Positions 38,357 through 49,574 of a stretch of 64,000 bases of DNA are shown in pieces. The stretch covers positions 24,515,611 through 24,579,610 of the forward strand of contig NC_092576.1 of the NCBI RefSeq assembly GCF_037975245.1, given 5' to 3'. This stretch comes from Apostichopus japonicus. Taxonomy: Eukaryota > Echinodermata > Holothuroidea > Aspidochirotida > Stichopodidae. The translations under genes were made by a program, and so were the position numbers. The notes below the pieces were generated by a model, which ran no database searches, had not been told where the DNA came from, and was given only the letters and a program-made list of their open reading frames with translations. Numbering within the stretch: the stretch's first letter is position 1; every line of letters begins with the position of its first letter.

Positions 38357-39130
38357 ACAAATAATGAATGGTTTCCATTCGTGCAATAGTGCAAATATTT
38401 CATGAGTTGAAAGATGGAATGTTCCATTCAACGAGCCGCAGCCGACTTGAATGGAACAAATTACATCTTTCAACGAATTAAATATTTGCACTATTGCACG
38501 AATGGAAACCATTCATTATTTGTTTTATACAACGTATTATATTAAGATGGGTAAAATGCACTCATGCAACAGATTGTTTTGAACGGACAGGTTTCTCTGC
38601 TCTCTTACCATTGAAAAAAGTGCTACCAAAAAAGTATAATCCATGGTTCTATTTCATAGAGTGGAATAGAGCGGATTTTGCATGCAATCAACGAGCAATT
38701 GACCAATCAAATGACCAGAATACAATTAGGTGTTGTAAAATACGTTATAATGAATAAGCAGTAGAGTACGGTAGAGTATATTGTATGTATAGGATACACA
38801 GTGCAGCGTTATTGCATGCAAAATACAGTATATTGCATATACATTACAAGATATTTTATGTACACAGCGCAGTATTATTGCATGTACAATATTGTGTATT
38901 GCATTTACACGGTACAACTTAATGCGTGTATGTACACAGCGCAGCGTTATTGTATGTACAACAGCAGTATACTGCATATACAGTGCAACATAATGCTTGT
39001 GCAGTGAATTGACTATTGAGTACTATGCCGTATATTCTATTACAGTAGCCAGCATGATAGGCTACGGTATACTCAGTACAGTGTACTTGTATATAGTACT
39101 GTATGATAGGCCTAATACACAGTAGTAGTA
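38270..39130. repeat. Degenerate CAGTATATTGCATGTACA minisatellite, interrupted by a foldback
   Basis: Loose repeats of words such as CAGTATATTGCATATACA and TACACAGCGCAGTATTATTG on both sides of the 167-bp inverted repeat at 38357-38523. Confidence 0.7.
38357..38523. repeat. 167-bp foldback with arms of about 70 bp
   Basis: The left arm starts ACAAATAATGAATGG and runs through TTCCATTCGTGCAATAGTGC; the right arm is its reverse complement with a few mismatches and small indels. The loop is roughly 16 nt around GAGCCGCAGCC. A transcript would form a long hairpin. No clear target duplication. Confidence 0.9.
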
Positions 39131-40323
39131 TTAGATGATTTAAGCCTTCAAGCAAGTTGTTTTTATTCCAAGATTAAGCTTTACTTTTTAAACACAGTGC
39201 TAGATCTAACGTTGATGAGTTTAATTTGTGACATCTGTAGAAATTTACCATGCGACGCCATACATATTCTAATGCAACGCAATGCAAATATTTTAATGCA
39301 AAATTATAACAATAAACAAGAAAGGAATGACATTTTATTGTTTTCGATAATGCTATCAATATATGATGATATATATATTTTTGAATCTCAGATATGCTTG
39401 AGAAATGATAACTGTAGGTTATCTTCATTCGAATTATAAGCCAACATATACAAATGTGGATATTTTGGTAAATACATCATTATACAAGAAACCAGCTATG
39501 CTTGCTCTATTGTTCTCCTTCTGTTTTTTTTTGTGTTCATCTTATATGCAGCTTAAAAAAATAAAAATAAAATATATATTATTGAAATAAATCAATGTGT
39601 TAAATCTTCTCAGCCGAAATCACTGAAGTGATTTTGATTACTGCGTCAGCCTCTGAACGGGTAAAGGGACGGTGTTCCCAGTAACATTATTGATAGCATA
39701 ATCAATGCGCATATCTATATTCCTGAACTGGTCACGTAGAAGCAGTAATACGGTATATCAAATATAAGAAGTGAGTTTCAGCCTTCACCGGTGAGCGACA
39801 AATTCATTTAATAAATAACGAAATATTTTAATATAAACATCAATTATAATATATTTATAATATATATACTGTAATAAATTTAAACCAGAAAATGCAAAGA
39901 AAATAAAAACTGTATTGAGATTTGATGGATGAATTCATCGTAACAGGGTATTAGCCAACGTTATCCTTGTATGGTATCATGGGAAGGTTTTGTTTATATG
40001 GCTGCTGCAGATGCTGTTGACCCTTGATGAACTTTGACCGGTCACACAAAGTAATACATTTATACTCCGAATGGCACCTCTCATGGATGTCGGAGAAGGC
40101 GTGTCAATTTGATTTTTTTTCTTTCAAACTATGGTGGTCACGTTTTCACATTTGAGTGAGTTGACGTCAAATGACTTTTGGACATAACTACTATCAAGGG
40201 GTTTGTCCAACTCAGAATGGGTAACCTACATGTTTCTGTTCTTGAGAGAAGGTAGTTACACTGTTTTTACTGTTTTATTACGTTGACTTCAGATGACCCT
40301 TGACCTCCAATTAAATCAGTAAG
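39131..40323. other. No gene seen
   Basis: Unassigned AT-rich spacer between the minisatellite and the BEL/Pao element. Confidence 0.4.
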
Positions 40324-40328
40324 GTCTC

Positions 40329-40932
40329 TGTTGAGAACAAACTTAAAGACTATATCTATAACCATGAACAATCTACATATCTCAACTATCTATTTCTATA
40401 ACCATGAACAATCTATACATCGCAACTTTCTATTTCTATAATATACCTCTTTAACTATACTTTGTAAATATTATTGCTATAGAGATGGAATTCTTGGGCG
40501 TGAGCCAGTGAAAGTCCGAAAGTTGGTGCTTATGTAGGTCAGGCAGGATGAAGGAGAGATAAGGGGAGATGGGGGTCAAGAGGGGTTAGAGATGTGTGTG
40601 TGTGTTTCTACAGTGTATGCTATATGTACAGACTACTTGTGATATTGTGTGAGAGGAAGGGAGTTCACTGTGCACTTTGACTTTGACTTGGATATTGGCC
40701 TTGTGATTGTTGTGCTGGCTGTTGGGAAAATGAAGGGTGTGGCTGAGTGAAGTGACTGCAAACTGATAGAGACCTGAGAGATTGAGTGGAGGAGTTTGGG
40801 ACTGGAGTAGTGAAGGAATAAAAGTCACAGAACATTATAAATATTCTCTATTCTTATCTTTGGAATTCACGCTTCCGCATGAAACTTTGCAGCTTTGTCG
40901 GGACTAAACTAACATCGATCCTCTACTCGACA
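40329..40932 (+). mobile_element. 5' LTR of BEL/Pao element
   Basis: 604 bp from TGTTGAGAAC to CTACTCGACA. The 5-bp target duplication GTCTC (40324-40328) recurs right after the 3' LTR. It is 38 bp longer than the 3' LTR, mainly because of a tandem copy of an ATTTCTATAACCATGAACAA segment. Just downstream, TTGGTAGCAGAGCGAGG is a typical BEL-type primer-binding region. Confidence 0.93.
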
Positions 40933-41097
40933 AATTGGTAGCAGAGCGAGGTTTGTAAACGTCTGATCAAGAACAGTTTCCGAAGGTAAGAAGAGAAGAG
41001 AGAGAGAGAATAAAGAGAGATAGGCTATACTATAGAAATCCATGCTAGGAATTCTTAGCCCAATATAGGCCTATCAAATAAGAAAAAGCAATTGCCT

Positions 41098-41262
41098 ATG
41101 AAAATGCAGCCATGTAATAAATGTGAGAGAGAGACAGAAGACGGCATTGATTGTGATCACTGTAAGAAATGGTGGTGCTGTGTCTGCATAAATGACCCAA
41201 TAAGTGACATCATTACAGAAAAGCGATATCATGCTTTATATGATTTGGAGCAGTTTTCTTGA
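41098..41262 (+). pseudogene. BEL/Pao gag N-terminus with PHD-like zinc finger (broken)
   Basis: A short frame with Cys/His spacing CNKCERETEDGIDCDHCKKW followed by CCVC, a PHD/treble-clef-like finger seen at the N-terminus of some BEL gag proteins. It stops at TGA 41260. The reading continues in another frame (SFLECCEDCGGGN...) from the region at 41204-41680, so a frameshift lies near 41250. Confidence 0.7.
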
Positions 41263-41595
41263 GTGTTGTGAAGATTGTGGTGGTGGCAATTTACTGGCCC
41301 AGCTGGTGGTCCAAAATGGCACATTCACAGTGATTCAACTTAGTCACTATGGGTGCAATCTTAAAGTCCTAAACGAAATAAATGGTGCCACTGCTCAGCC
41401 TGATGCATCAAGGCTAAGAAGCCAGTCCAAATATCAAAATACAATGTCTACACCGGAGGTCCCAGAGGACAGAGTCCCGAAGGCAACCCCTTCTGAAAGT
41501 TCCATGAAATCCCAAGGGGATAAGACAGGTCATTTACTACAGATGCAACAATTATTTGAAAGTCAACAACGCTCCCAGGAGCACATGCAACAATT

Positions 41596-42234
41596 ATGCA
41601 GATGCAGCAACAGGCCAATAAACAAAATCAGTCACAAACAATGCAGCTCCTTCAAGAAATTAAAGATCAAAGAACTTTAGACCAAGAAAGGTTGTTTGAC
41701 ACTCTCCAAAATCCAACGTCCAGCTCACCACAAGGAGCCATAGGTGAACAGTCAGTTCGGTCACCAATAATGACCAAGCTCCCTAAAATCCAGTTGCCAA
41801 CATCTGCGAGTGAAATTCTCAAATGGCCTAATTTTTGGGAGTCTTTTGAGATTAATGTAGACAGCCAACCACAGTTGAGTAACAAACAAAAGCTAGATTA
41901 TCTCCTTCAACTCTTGACTGGTCCTGCCTACGATAAAATCAAAGGACTGGGCCTAAAAGGAAACAAATATGTAGATGCAGTTGCCATATTAAAGGAGCAG
42001 TATGGTGAAAAAATGCACCAGAAAAGGGCCCTCTGGAACAGCCTCCATTCCATGAAACAAGTGAGAGAGAATATGGGAAATCTAGAAAAGTTTGTTGATG
42101 AGACCAATGCTCTCATGGTGGCCTTAAAGAAGCAGGGTGTACCAGATGAAGGTCTCAATGCGTATGTACCAGAATTGACAGACACACTGCCAAGGTCCTT
42201 GACCATTGAAATGAACAAAATAAGATTCCTCTAA
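41596..42234 (+). pseudogene. BEL/Pao gag core (DUF1759-like)
   Basis: Contains KLPKIQLPTSASEILKWPNF and NKQKLDYLLQLLTGPAYDKI, the typical core of the DUF1759 gag domain of BEL/Pao elements, which forms the capsid-like particle. A Gln-rich coiled-coil-like stretch precedes it. Frameshifts separate it from the upstream finger, and the downstream piece (to about 42400) continues in another frame before homology stops. Confidence 0.85.
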
Positions 42235-42399
42235 AGCAAACACAAAAAAGAACAGTCCATGCAAGAATTTTGGATTTCCTGAAGAATTTCCATTTGCTAA
42301 GCATAACAACTGGAAACACCAGTAAACCAAGAGAATCAAAAGAGGAATCTAGTGATCCAATCCAACACCCAACAAACAAACTGCCTACCGCAAATTTTG

Positions 42400-42950
42400 C
42401 TCAAGAGAGGATTATATACAACAAAGCAGTTTGCAGTGAAATCATTTCTTGCAGCCTTCATCAGTTTAATATTGTGCAGTTAAAATAGACCATTCATATA
42501 CTTATCAGGCAAAATACTGTTCCATTGAATCTTTACTTTCCCATTAATGTTGGCATTCATGCTTTCTCTGAATTTTTATGTGTGAAACAATCTCTTAAAT
42601 GGTTTTAAAACAAACTTCATAGGTAGTATGCAGTATTTTTCCAGCAAACAAATTTACATACTGTATCAATCTTGTCAACAATTATATTGTAGTTATTTTA
42701 TTAAAGAATGAAGATGACACCACTTCAAGTCATATTTAATCTCATAAATGGGGTCTTAATTTTCACCTTCTTTTTAATATGCGTATACCTCATCTAAGAT
42801 TTGCTCCATGTTTCCTACTTCTACTTCTTATTAATGATTTTCTTTTGGGTAATGAAAAAATCCGGTTCCGGCCGGATTTCATGTACTATCCGGCAAAATC
42901 CGGTTCCGGAGGGATCCAAAAATTTGGATCCTGTGCATCCCTACTCTCTT
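42400..42950. other. Foreign segment inside the BEL/Pao relic
   Basis: Sequence between gag and integrase with no retroelement similarity that I recognise. Its right end holds repeated CCGGTTCCGG / ATCCGGCAAAATCC words and ends in GGATCCTGTGCATCCCTA, which reversed (TAGGGATGCACAGGATCC) looks like a DNA-transposon end. Possibly a truncated hAT-like fragment that replaced the pol region. Confidence 0.5.
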
Positions 42951-42954
42951 CATT

Positions 42955-43975
42955 CGTGAAAAGAAAGACACTGAACATCAAAAACGGTGGATTGCTATAT
43001 TCACTTGTTTTACTACCAGAGCTGTACATCTGGAATTGATCGGAGATTGTTCAGCCGATTCAGCAGTTCAAGCTGTGGAACGATTTACTGGGAGAAGTGG
43101 AACTCCACACACCATCCTGACAGACAATGCTCTTCAATTTAAGAAAGGAGCAAGTATTCTGCAAGCTATCTGGGGACAAAAGCCAAGTGAGGAAATAAGA
43201 GAATGTCTCACTGCCTTTTACTCTGAAAAAGGCATTAATTAACGCTATATTCCTGAAAGGTCACCCTGGGTTGGCGGCTTCTATGAAAGACTGGTAGATC
43301 TGGTGAAAAGTGCCATCAAGAAAACTCTGTGGAAGATGACTATTTAGGATGAAGGTTTGAGAACCATCGTTGCTCAAATTGAGGGAACTCGTAATACCAG
43401 ACCTCTTCTTCCATTGTCAGCTGAAATAAATGATCAGTCTATCCTAACACCTGCAAGTCTGATGGCTCCAATGTGCCAACTGGGCATTCCTCCTTCGAAT
43501 GAGGACCCTACTGATCCAGATTATGACCCCAATCCTCGAGGAAAGGCAACTCTACTACGTCAATGGAAATTGAGAGAGAAAAAGCTTGATCATTTCTGGA
43601 AGATCTGGCAAACACAATACCTACAGGAACTCCGAGAAGCCCACCAAACTCACTTCAGGTTGACCCGTGGTGAAATTTGTCGCCTACCACAGAAAGGTGA
43701 AGTCTGCATTATTCGTGAAAGCACCCCGAGAGTCACCTGGAAAATGGGGAGAGTTACAGATCATGTCCCATCTGCTGATGGTGAGGTGCGATTTGTCAAG
43801 ATCAAACTTCCGTCAGGATTCATTGCCAAACGAGGCGTTAAAGATCTGGTTCCACTAGAAGCAGACTTCAGCGGAAGTGACGATGACCACACCACCACCC
43901 TCCTTTTCATGCCACTTTGTTTGATGGCCCCCGGAGATTGTCGAGAACAAACTTAAAGACTATATCTATAACCAT
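42955..43975 (+). pseudogene. BEL/Pao integrase and C-terminal domain, frameshifted
   Basis: Pieces in shifting frames include AVHLELIGDCSADSAVQA and the TILTDNALQFK acidic motif of the integrase core, then YIPERSPWVGGFYERLV, and in the frame 43357-43956 the C-terminal BEL domain (WKMGRVTDHVPSADGEVRFV, VKDLVPLE). At least two stop or frame breaks occur (near 43240 and 43345). Known role: integration of the cDNA copy. Not functional here. Confidence 0.87.
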
Positions 43976-44504
43976 GAACAATCTACATATCTCAACTATC
44001 TATTTCTATAATATACCTCTTTAACTATACTTTGTAAATATTATTGCTATGGAGATGGAATTCTTGGGCGTGAGCCAGTGAAAGTCCGAAAGTTGGTGCT
44101 TATGTAGGTCAGGCAGGATGAAGGAGAGATAAGGGGATATGGGGGTCAAGAGGGGTTAGAGATGTGTGTGTGTGTGTTTCTACAGTGTATGCTATATGTA
44201 CAGACTACTTGTGATATTGTGTGAGAGGAAGGGAGTTCACTGTGCACTTTGACTTTGACTTGGATATTGGCCTTGTGATTGTTGTGCTGGCTGTTGGGAA
44301 AATGAAGGGTGTGGCTGACTGAAGTGACTGCAAACTGATAGAGACCTGAGAGATTGAGTGAAGGAGTTTGGGACTGGAGTAGTGAAGGAATAAAAGTCAC
44401 AGAACATTATAAATATTCTCTATTCTTATCTTTGGAATTCACGCTTCCGCATGAAACTTTGCAGCTTTGTCGGGACTAAACTAACATCGATCCTCTACTC
44501 GACA
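43939..44504 (+). mobile_element. 3' LTR of BEL/Pao element
   Basis: 566 bp from TGTCGAGAAC to CTACTCGACA, followed by the target duplication GTCTC (44505-44509). Very similar to the 5' LTR except for the 38-bp tandem difference and scattered substitutions. Confidence 0.93.
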
Positions 44505-44582
44505 GTCTCCATCTAACATGGGCAACCTGCATGCCAAGTATATTGGATGCCAATGATACGGGCGTTATATGAATGCAGCGCG

Positions 44583-44587
<5 letters not shown>

Positions 44588-44618
<31 letters not shown>
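44588..44618. repeat. (CA)n microsatellite
   Basis: About 31 bp of ACACAC. Confidence 0.9.
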
Positions 44619-44801
44619 ACAAAACATATACATACTCACACACGCCATAACGAGTTAATAGGTTGGATAGTCATTGCATATACCGTCACAAACTTGCAAA
44701 AACAAAGAACTGGCAGTACCATGCACTTCGTAGTTTTCATTTATGCAATAACCGAACGAAAACATAAAAAAAGTATTAAACCTATAAATCATAAAAAAAA
44801 C

Positions 44802-45177
44802 CAGTGGCGGAGCTATGGGTATCGGTCAAGGGGGGCGAGAATGGTCTGTAGGGGCGCTTTCGACACTATCTAAGCGGAGCGCCACCATAGGCTGGCGCGG
44901 AGCGTGCAAAAAAAAAAAATGAGCAAAGATACTCCGGATCGACGGATATGACCCTTTCATGGCTTTGCTAATTTTCAGATAAACGAAGAATAAATATAGG
45001 TGTCATCGCCAACAAAATGTGACAAAAGTCAATAGGTAGATGAGAGCGCAATAAATAAGTCAATGATCGCGAATAATTAAAAAGTGGTAACAAGCTGAAA
45101 AGGGTGCCAGCAGTCCATTTGAGTCCGTCGGGGGGGGGGGGGGCATCCGCCCTGACTGTATGGACACTCCGCCACTG
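44802..45177. mobile_element. hAT-type MITE with exact 8-bp target duplication
   Basis: Ends CAGTGGCGGAG and CTCCGCCACTG; flanks AAAAAAAC at 44794-44801 and 45178-45185 are identical. Reverse-oriented relative of the element at 3817, with the same subterminal block and a G-run at 45131-45143. Confidence 0.9.
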
Positions 45178-45352
45178 AAAAAAACATTGACGAAATGTCA
45201 CTCAAATCAAATGAAAAATGACGAAATGGCAGTTATTCACACACAGAGGCGAGAAACGTTGTAAGAATTAATGATAGAATCGCACGATCAGCTGAAAGCT
45301 TTCATCATATATCAAATGTGAGGAATGTGTAAGTAAAAAATTCTGTGTAGGC

Positions 45353-45741
45353 TTAAAGGGAGTGAAGACTCGCGCACAAAGAAACTTCTGATGTCAGTAA
45401 TCTGTCCTAGTTTCGAATGAGGTGTAACAGAAGTGCTAGATACCACCATCGATCCCAGAAAATACACACACAGCTTGCTACCATTGGTAATTAGAGGCAC
45501 TGGTATACAGTCAATATATGCAGACACAGTCAATAACCACAACACAGTGTACATAGCAGCGATGGACATCTCAGCAGGGAGTTGTTCCGTGGAACTCCCT
45601 GGTCTCAGGTCCAGATTAAAGATAACAAGGTATCACGTTTCATTACTGTCTACATTTTGTAGCGACAAGAAGAAAACTTCATTTGCAAGCAATGAAAGTT
45701 AACATTTTTATCGGAGGGCGGCACGCGGTTTGGGTCTTTAA
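45353..45741 (-). mobile_element. TTAA-flanked MITE, family M, copy 5
   Basis: Reverse orientation, bounded by TTAA at 45353-45356 and 45738-45741. One end keeps AGGGAGTGAAGACTCGCGC; the other has lost part of its inverted repeat (GGTCTTTAA). It contains the palindrome at 45575-45601. Confidence 0.83.
45575..45601. mobile_element. Ultra-short palindromic insertion in MITE copy 5 (same event as locus 2)
   Basis: A 27-bp version with arms CAGGGAGTT / AACTCCCTG. Flanks ATCTCAG and GTCTCAG equal, on the other strand, the flanks in MITE copies 1 and 2, so it was inherited with the MITE. Confidence 0.65.
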
Positions 45742-46540
45742 TTCCCCATTCTGGCACGTATACCTTTGTGCTTCAAAATAGCTTTGAGACATCAAGAAAT
45801 ATCAGAAAAACGCAGAGTATTGTCCCATTGGACCATACATAGGGCGGAGCCTACAATCTAAATACATTTGGCAAAGGTGGTGGGGAAATGACTCTATCAA
45901 ATCCCCCACTGATTTAGATAGCTGGCACGAAACTGTGCGGATATGCCACTGGAAAAAAAATGAATTTGGATTTTACAAAGGATTAGGTATATATTCTTGT
46001 TAAGACCCTAGTATGAACATCCTAGTGTACAATTCTTTTTTCACAAAGCTATTTTCCCGTATCTATTTGCTGTACTGCCCAGAGAACGCCTGTGGCAACG
46101 CTTCACATTGATACCAGGGTCTTGCACATTTCTCCCAAGCTATCTTATGTTTTCCTTTGATTTTGGCAGATTTGCTTCGGAAAAGCGAAGAAGCCAATCA
46201 GGTTTGCCAATTGGGCCCACTTCCTCCAAAATGTTTATTCAAGCCCTGCCTCTTGCAGTGAACAATAACTTGGCCTCAGATTGGTTTGTACACTGAAAGA
46301 CGGTCGCTAATTACTGTGGAAGGAACATGACACGCAATTTCGTGTTAACAATATGAATACAGATTTTGTGGAGTTTGCATAAGTTCACCCCCTGTTTGGA
46401 AAAATGTCCAAGACGTTTGTATCGGACAGATCTTCGGGCATGTAAAATGCAGTGGGCAAGCACATTCGTGGTAGACAGAAACGGACTCTGAGGCATGTTC
46501 AGCTTGCACGCGAGAAAAAGAGTATTACAAACGACTTGGT
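45742..46540. other. No gene seen
   Basis: Unassigned spacer sequence. The open frame at 46108-46296 shows no known domain. Confidence 0.4.
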
Positions 46541-46544
46541 CAAG

Positions 46545-46690
46545 ACTACTAAATAGAACCTTATAGAGACAGTGTTATCGGCCGTTGTTTCGGAAAATCA
46601 ACGTGATTGGGATGAATTGTTCCATCACGTTAACATAGCGTACCACGGAAGAGACACCCACTGTAATGATGTTAGGAGATATGAGATATC
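46545..46690 (+). pseudogene. Ty3/gypsy-like integrase fragment
   Basis: The frame through 46557-46680 contains NLIETVLSAVVSENQRDWDE followed by LFHHVNIAYHGRDTH, matching the end of the retroviral-type integrase core (consensus-like VSENQRDWDE...AYR). Upstream TAG and a lost C-terminal half show it is a small relic. No LTRs were found around it. Confidence 0.65.
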
Positions 46691-47019
46691 GTGTTTACAA
46701 GCGAGGCGTCACACACACACGCACATAGGTGTGTTTTACATTCAGACCGTGGACCCCATTGTTTTGTCCAGTGTTGAAATCCACGTACCCTAATCTTAAC
46801 AATACCCCATGCAATAGAATTCTTTCGAGGATTCTCCACCTGCATGAACGCATAGGTTACGATTATCATCAAAACCAAAAACTGGATATGGTAGCGAACA
46901 GTTTCAAGTGTATTTCTTTCTTAGTCAACCGTGGGAATAACCGAGGGGGGAAAACTTGAAGGCCAAAGGTGCAAAGGGTTAAACACCTTGATAGAGGAAC
47001 TTAGGGAGGGGGGTATATC

Positions 47020-47225
47020 AGGCGCGTATCCAGGGGGCGTTGGGGGCGCGCCCCCGGGTAAGAAAAAGAGGAGAGATAAAAAGAGAGAAGAAAGAGGGAA
47101 AAAAGAGGGGGGGGGGCAAGAGAAGGAAGGAGAGGAAGGAAGGGAAAAGAAAGAGAAAGGGAGAAAAAGGAAGGAACAGAAGAAAAACGCTAAGACACCG
47201 GGAAGAGAAAGAGGAACAGTGACAT
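47020..47225. repeat. CAGGCGCGTATCCAGG element end plus polypurine tract
   Basis: CAGGCGCGTATCCAGGGGGC at 47020 resembles the end of the element at 8879, with a matching reversed end (CCTGGATACGCCCCTG) at 48700-48715. Next comes about 165 bp of almost pure A/G (47057-47222). Whether 47020-48715 is one element is uncertain. Confidence 0.55.
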
Positions 47226-47362
47226 AATTACAGTGCTGATCCCTATTACATAGACAGGGTAGCCAGTGACGGATCGAGGATTTCGGAAGTGGGCGTACGC
47301 CTCAGCCTACTCCTTACACCGACAACTCCATTTTTGACGTTTCCATTTTTCCTCTCTCACTA

Positions 47363-47365
<3 letters not shown>

Positions 47366-47430
<65 letters not shown>

Positions 47431-47452
47431 TATATAGTATATATACTATATA
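47366..47452. repeat. (TA)n microsatellite with TACTATATAGTA palindromes
   Basis: About 85 bp of TA ending in two copies of ACTATATAGTATAT. Confidence 0.93.
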
Positions 47453-47459
47453 GTATATC

Positions 47460-49010
47460 ATGACGCGTGTGTGTGTATGGACGCCTTAAACAATTGTAAA
47501 ATTGTGCTATGAAACCAACTGTGTCTGGTCTTGACCTCGACCGAGTCGTCGGGGAACATGACGCATTTTCGCTATAAGCCTGTATGCCATTAACCTATAT
47601 GCGACTATATGCGAACTGCACTAGACATATGTCATTCGATTCAACACTGTCATGCAGAAATAACATGTTATACAACGCGAACTGAGTGCTAATTGTTAGC
47701 CCACCCCTAATATACCGTAACTCATACAATGAATCTAAAAATAAATTCCGCATGCGATTTGAGAATTGAGCACATTTCCTGTAAATGTCATGTAGTCGAT
47801 CCAAAGGCGTATCATTGCCGGCGGGGGGGGGGGGGGGGACGCACCCATCACTTCTTGAGATTGTTCCCATCTGCATGAAAACGCGCGCCCCACAACCCTA
47901 CGCCCACCCCTCTAATCGCTTCCCGATAAGTTACGAAACCAGACCCATCATATACAAAAGTCTACTTGGATTATTTGTTCCCTGATTTTTTTGTGCAAAC
48001 GCCCATGCATTTCCCCAAACTAAATTTCTAAACCATGAGATCTAAAACTTAAGGAGGTTTGGGAGCACCATTGGGTCTGGGAAGTGTTATTTCCGGTGAT
48101 CTGGTACCTATATTTGCCAAAAATTTCTTCTACGCTACGCGCGAACCCATGGTCACAGACACGCGTCCCCACCATTATCCAAGACTGATGTGCGTCCATG
48201 CACCAATAAATTAACTGTGTCTGTATTTTCGAAATTTCCCTGACAAACAATTTTAAACGTGGAGGTTTTTCTGTATTGGCTGTCCATAGAAGCAATTTTG
48301 TGCAATATTATGGGTATGTTTTGAGGTGAATTTTTTATTTCACAAGAAATGTGAATTTTCAAATTCTGAACGAATAATAGGCTTTAAACCTTGAAAAGTG
48401 GGACTGACGGGTATTGTGGGCCGCGACGTTGAATCACCTACAAAAGCATTGATCCACATGAGATGCGATGAGGCCGAACATGATGGGTGACTGGTGATAA
48501 TCTTCAAAAAGGTTATGGATGGGGAAAAAATATTTGGAAAATACTTGGTTACTCAGGCAAAAGTGAACATCTAGTAGGTCATTTTCAAGCCCGAGATGTG
48601 CCATTTCCGGTGATCTTGGGGTGTCAAAACCAGAAATTTTCTTGTACGCTGCGCGCCAACCGATGGTAGTAATTCGCGCCCCCCCCCCGGGTTAGAAAAT
48701 CCTGGATACGCCCCTGTATGTTATCACATTATGACAGTAGTTCACTCAGCCAAACGTTTTTTCTTTCAAGTACGTATTGAAAGTCCTTTCCTCGAACTAT
48801 ATTCTTTGCACCTGTTCCTGCAGATGGAATATATATACAAGCGTGCCAATGCCCTTAAGCATAATAAAGCGCCAGGTTTTGGCTGGAATACTTTCTAAGT
48901 TTATATGCTAAGTCCGCATGTCATGAACTCGTTACCTTGTTCTCACATTTAACACTGAATGTAATTCAAAGTGGAATTCCCCACTAAAGGTTGCCAAAGT
49001 CATCCCTTTA
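47460..49010. other. Spacer with hAT subterminal fragments; no gene seen
   Basis: Two copies of the block ATTTCCGGTGATCT ... TACGCTGCGCGCCAACC (48080-48155 and 48590-48670) suggest adjacent hAT-type MITE remnants. A G-run lies at 47822-47838. No coding signature. Confidence 0.5.
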
Positions 49011-49017
49011 TATATAA

Positions 49018-49098
<81 letters not shown>

Positions 49099-49136
49099 TA
49101 TTATATTTATATATATATATATATATTATATTTTAT
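49011..49136. repeat. (TA)n microsatellite
   Basis: About 125 bp of TA with TATTATATT variants, about 250 bp left of the duplicated gene block. Confidence 0.95.
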
Positions 49137-49385
49137 ATTGTCAAACATGGGTTGGTTAGTGACAAACCAAACCACACTGGAAATCATAAATAAAATTATA
49201 TTAGTTGTAAGACATTTCCCTAACCTCATTTCAATAACACCCTCCACAAGTTTGTTCAAAACAAGATAACAAACTTATTTGCATGTAATTCTCAGGTGGT
49301 TATATAGTTACCCTTCTTCCGTAAAGATCTGTCGTCAAAATCTAAATCAAAATCTAAATCTATAATCAAAATCTGTCGTCATGTA

Positions 49386-49522
49386 CACGTCATCGGTTAA
49401 CCGATCTGGTAAAATCAAAACCAGTTCGTCTGCTTGGGAACAGAACAGTCGCTAATAAGTACTCATAAACGAAGGAAGCTTAAAGTAGTGTTCGGCACAG
49501 ACCAGATACTTTGAGGAGAGTC
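49386..49522 (+). promoter_or_regulatory. Shared proximal promoter/5' UTR of carbonic anhydrase copy 2
   Basis: 137 bp matching 21027-21164, including CGGTTAACCG. Homology to copy 1 stops abruptly at CACGTCATCGG. The sequence to the left (AAATCTAAATC words) is unrelated to that upstream of copy 1. Confidence 0.45.
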
Positions 49523-49574
49523 ATGGAGCCCCTTAAAGCAATCTCATTTTTACTTTTCGCTTTGTCCTTAACAG
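49523..49574 (+). CDS. CA copy 2 exon 1 (signal peptide)
   Basis: [17 protein letters not shown] plus one base; one residue differs from copy 1 (Pro for Thr at position 3). The donor is GTAAGA. Confidence 0.88.

Larger units (their letters stand above)
40329..44504 (+). mobile_element. BEL/Pao LTR retrotransposon, internally deleted
   Basis: LTRs at 40329-40932 and 43939-44504 with the same orientation and exact 5-bp flanks GTCTC. The internal region keeps gag pieces (41098-42400) and part of the integrase (about 42955-43975). Protease, reverse transcriptase and RNase H are missing, replaced by about 550 bp of unrelated sequence. It is a non-autonomous relic. Its LTRs match the solo LTRs in both carbonic anhydrase genes. 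Confidence 0.92.

Noticed and set aside
47040-47222. Lys/Glu/Arg-rich frames of 60-98 codons
   Set aside because: Direct product of a 165-bp polypurine tract; no homologue-like pattern.
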